A stretch of DNA of 7,173 nucleotides from a bacterium (GTDB taxonomy: Bacteria; Desulfobacterota; S145-22): contig JALTEW010000229.1 of assembly GCA_027073795.1 (NCBI GenBank), forward strand, positions 822 through 7,994. The letters run 5' to 3'. The notes under the pieces are model-generated. The model did not search any database, was not told where the DNA came from, and saw nothing but the letters and a program-made list of their open reading frames with translations. The position numbers and the translations under genes are program-made. This document shows positions 6,377 to 7,173 of the stretch, one piece after another. Position 1 is the stretch's first letter; the number at the start of each line of letters is the position of its first letter.

Positions 6377-6406
6377 AATTCAACCTCCTTAAATTTAGGG
6401 TTAATT
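6377..6406 (-). promoter_or_regulatory. AOR leader: strong ribosome binding site that can be folded into a hairpin
   Basis: The Shine-Dalgarno AAGGAGGT lies at 6383-6390. On the RNA, AATTAACC (6406-6399) can pair with GGTT and AATT (6385-6382 and 6380-6377) with a single bulged G, giving an eight-pair stem over a 13-base loop that ends at the start codon. Part of the ribosome site would be covered. The stem is A/U-rich and may be weak. The pairing is seen; control is inferred. Confidence 0.35.
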
Positions 6407-6428
6407 CTGAAACATTTATCAAGATCAA

Positions 6429-6453
6429 GGTTCCTTCCCAAAAAGAGTGGGTA
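6429..6453. repeat. Putative terminal inverted repeat of the ISL3-type element
   Basis: Starts GGTTCCTTCCCA and ends GTGGGTA, just past the transposase stop. It has the general look of ISL3 ends. The matching end is off the window, so this rests on position and resemblance. Confidence 0.4.
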
Positions 6454-6469
6454 ATGTCCATAAGCTGGG

Positions 6470-7173
6470 TTACCTGGCATAGGGGTTGACAAGGTTGAAT
6501 TTCAACTTTCCGGTTATCAGATAGATGATGATCCTGAAGTTCTTAAACGTTCTGAATCCCCTCGCCTTTGCCTTGGCTGCCTGAACAAGGGAATTGAGCC
6601 CCTCAAGAATCCCATTGTTTATCTGGGACCGTTTCCAGGCAAGCACTCCCTCCCAATGGGCCTTGATGGTTTTGGCAGCTTTAATGATCGGGTCCAATCG
6701 ACTATGTGTTGCCCAAAAGTACCATTTCCTTAAAAGAACCTCAAACGCCTCTTCGGTCTCTGCCTGGTAAAGGTCCTGAAAGCTTTCTCGTATCCTTAAG
6801 GCCCTGACCGATTTTAACCGGAATTTGGGAAGCTTTAGCTCTTCAAGGGTTTCCTTTTGAGTCTTGGTAAGGTTTGCCTGATTCTTTAAGAAGATGTACC
6901 GCGTCTTCTTTAAGAGAGGCTGGATCTTGACCTCTTCTCTCCTCACCTGATCCACGGCCTCGTTGATCACCTTCATGATGTGAAACCTGTCAAAGGTTAT
7001 CTCGGCATTGACAAGCTTCTCTTTTACTCCCTTGATGAAGGCCGGAGACATGTCACAACTGACATCCGTTATCTTTTCTGGATCTCCCCCATGGCTTCGT
7101 AGATCCCCTGCAAAGGCCTCAACGGTTTCATGTCCCTTCGCCCGGCTGGTCTCGTCCATCCCCACCCCTGTTA
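6470..7173 (-). CDS. ISL3 family transposase, C-terminal part, with probable internal deletion
   Basis: DDE transposase that moves the surrounding element. The frame is open to the right edge, so the N-terminal zinc-finger and helix-turn-helix part is off-window and the true start is not visible. Numbering from a GTG at 7165: GMDETSRAKGHE at 2-13 holds the first Asp (D4), VSCDMSPAFIKGV at 35-47 the second (D38), and NNGILEGLN at 183-191 the Glu (E188). FDRFHIMK.INEAVD.VRREE at 58-78 and GFRTFKNFR with NPYAR at the end are typical. In family members as I recall them, about 25 residues (a segment like YVTLFVDL...EGKD) separate the GH after the first Asp from the TVEAF segment. Here GHE runs straight into TVEAF in frame. 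That would remove two core strands of the RNase H fold, so the protein is probably inactive. Confidence 0.85.
   Translation of the reverse strand, partial: TGVGMDETSRAKGHETVEAFAGDLRSHGGDPEKITDVSCDMSPAFIKGVKEKLVNAEITFDRFHIMKVINEAVDQVRREEVKIQPLLKKTRYIFLKNQANLTKTQKETLEELKLPKFRLKSVRALRIRESFQDLYQAETEEAFEVLLRKWYFWATHSRLDPIIKAAKTIKAHWEGVLAWKRSQINNGILEGLNSLVQAAKAKARGFRTFKNFRIIIYLITGKLKFNLVNPYAR

Larger units (their letters stand above)
6429..7173 (-). mobile_element. ISL3-type insertion sequence, transposase-3' end, running off the right edge
   Basis: The element is recognised by its ISL3-family transposase. Its end beyond the gene is taken at about 6429, where the plus strand reads GGTTCCTTCCCAAAAAGAG and continues to a GTGGGTA, which looks like an ISL3 terminal inverted repeat (about 25 bases). 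The partner repeat lies outside the window, so the boundary is not proven. AAGATCAA at 6421-6428 would be one copy of an 8-base target duplication if the end is right. The element ends 52 bases from the AOR start and points toward it, so transcripts of the transposase could read into the cluster. Confidence 0.65.

Overview
The window reads as a piece of an anaerobic redox gene cluster. Every gene I can support lies on the minus strand, so transcription runs from high to low coordinates. In that order they are: the 3' part of an ISL3-type insertion sequence (about 6429 to the right edge); an aldehyde:ferredoxin oxidoreductase (AOR) family tungsten/molybdenum pterin enzyme; a 119-residue small protein resembling the REDY/HapK-like dimeric alpha+beta barrels; an acyl-CoA dehydrogenase (ACAD) family flavoprotein; an HdrD-like (HdrC-HdrB fusion type) iron-sulfur protein; electron transfer flavoprotein beta (etfB); and the N-terminal 201 codons of electron transfer flavoprotein alpha (etfA), cut by the left edge.

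Organism: an oxygen-sensitive AOR, an ACAD, EtfBA and a soluble HdrD-like protein side by side are typical of strict anaerobes that oxidise or reduce acyl-CoA and aromatic or fatty compounds, such as sulfate reducers and syntrophs of the Desulfobacterota. This is inference from gene content; no taxonomic marker is present. Spot counts on single 60-base lines give about 62% G+C in etfB, 47-50% in hdrD, 48% in the ACAD and 40% in the AOR. The cluster may therefore be a mosaic of an AT-richer AOR/REDY/ACAD block and a GC-richer hdrD-etfBA block.

How the genes may work together (inference): the ACAD would pass electrons to EtfBA, and the HdrD-like protein would accept or donate them through its cubane clusters and its CCG-type cluster. 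The AOR would interconvert an aldehyde and an acid with ferredoxin, or act on an acyl-CoA-derived substrate upstream of the ACAD. The small barrel protein has no obvious redox role and could bind, cyclise or shield an intermediate. The ACAD appears to lack a carboxylate at both usual catalytic-base positions (Leu382 and Pro253), so it may not carry out ordinary alpha,beta-dehydrogenation. This is the most interesting point in the window.

Non-coding parts: no gap reaches 300 bases. The 116-base gap between hdrD and etfB holds a cluster of short direct and inverted repeats with a GC-rich hairpin. The 141-base gap before the ACAD holds a 7-bp inverted repeat. The AOR leader can fold over its own Shine-Dalgarno sequence. 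The insertion sequence ends about 52 bases upstream of the AOR and reads toward it, and its transposase seems to have lost an internal piece.
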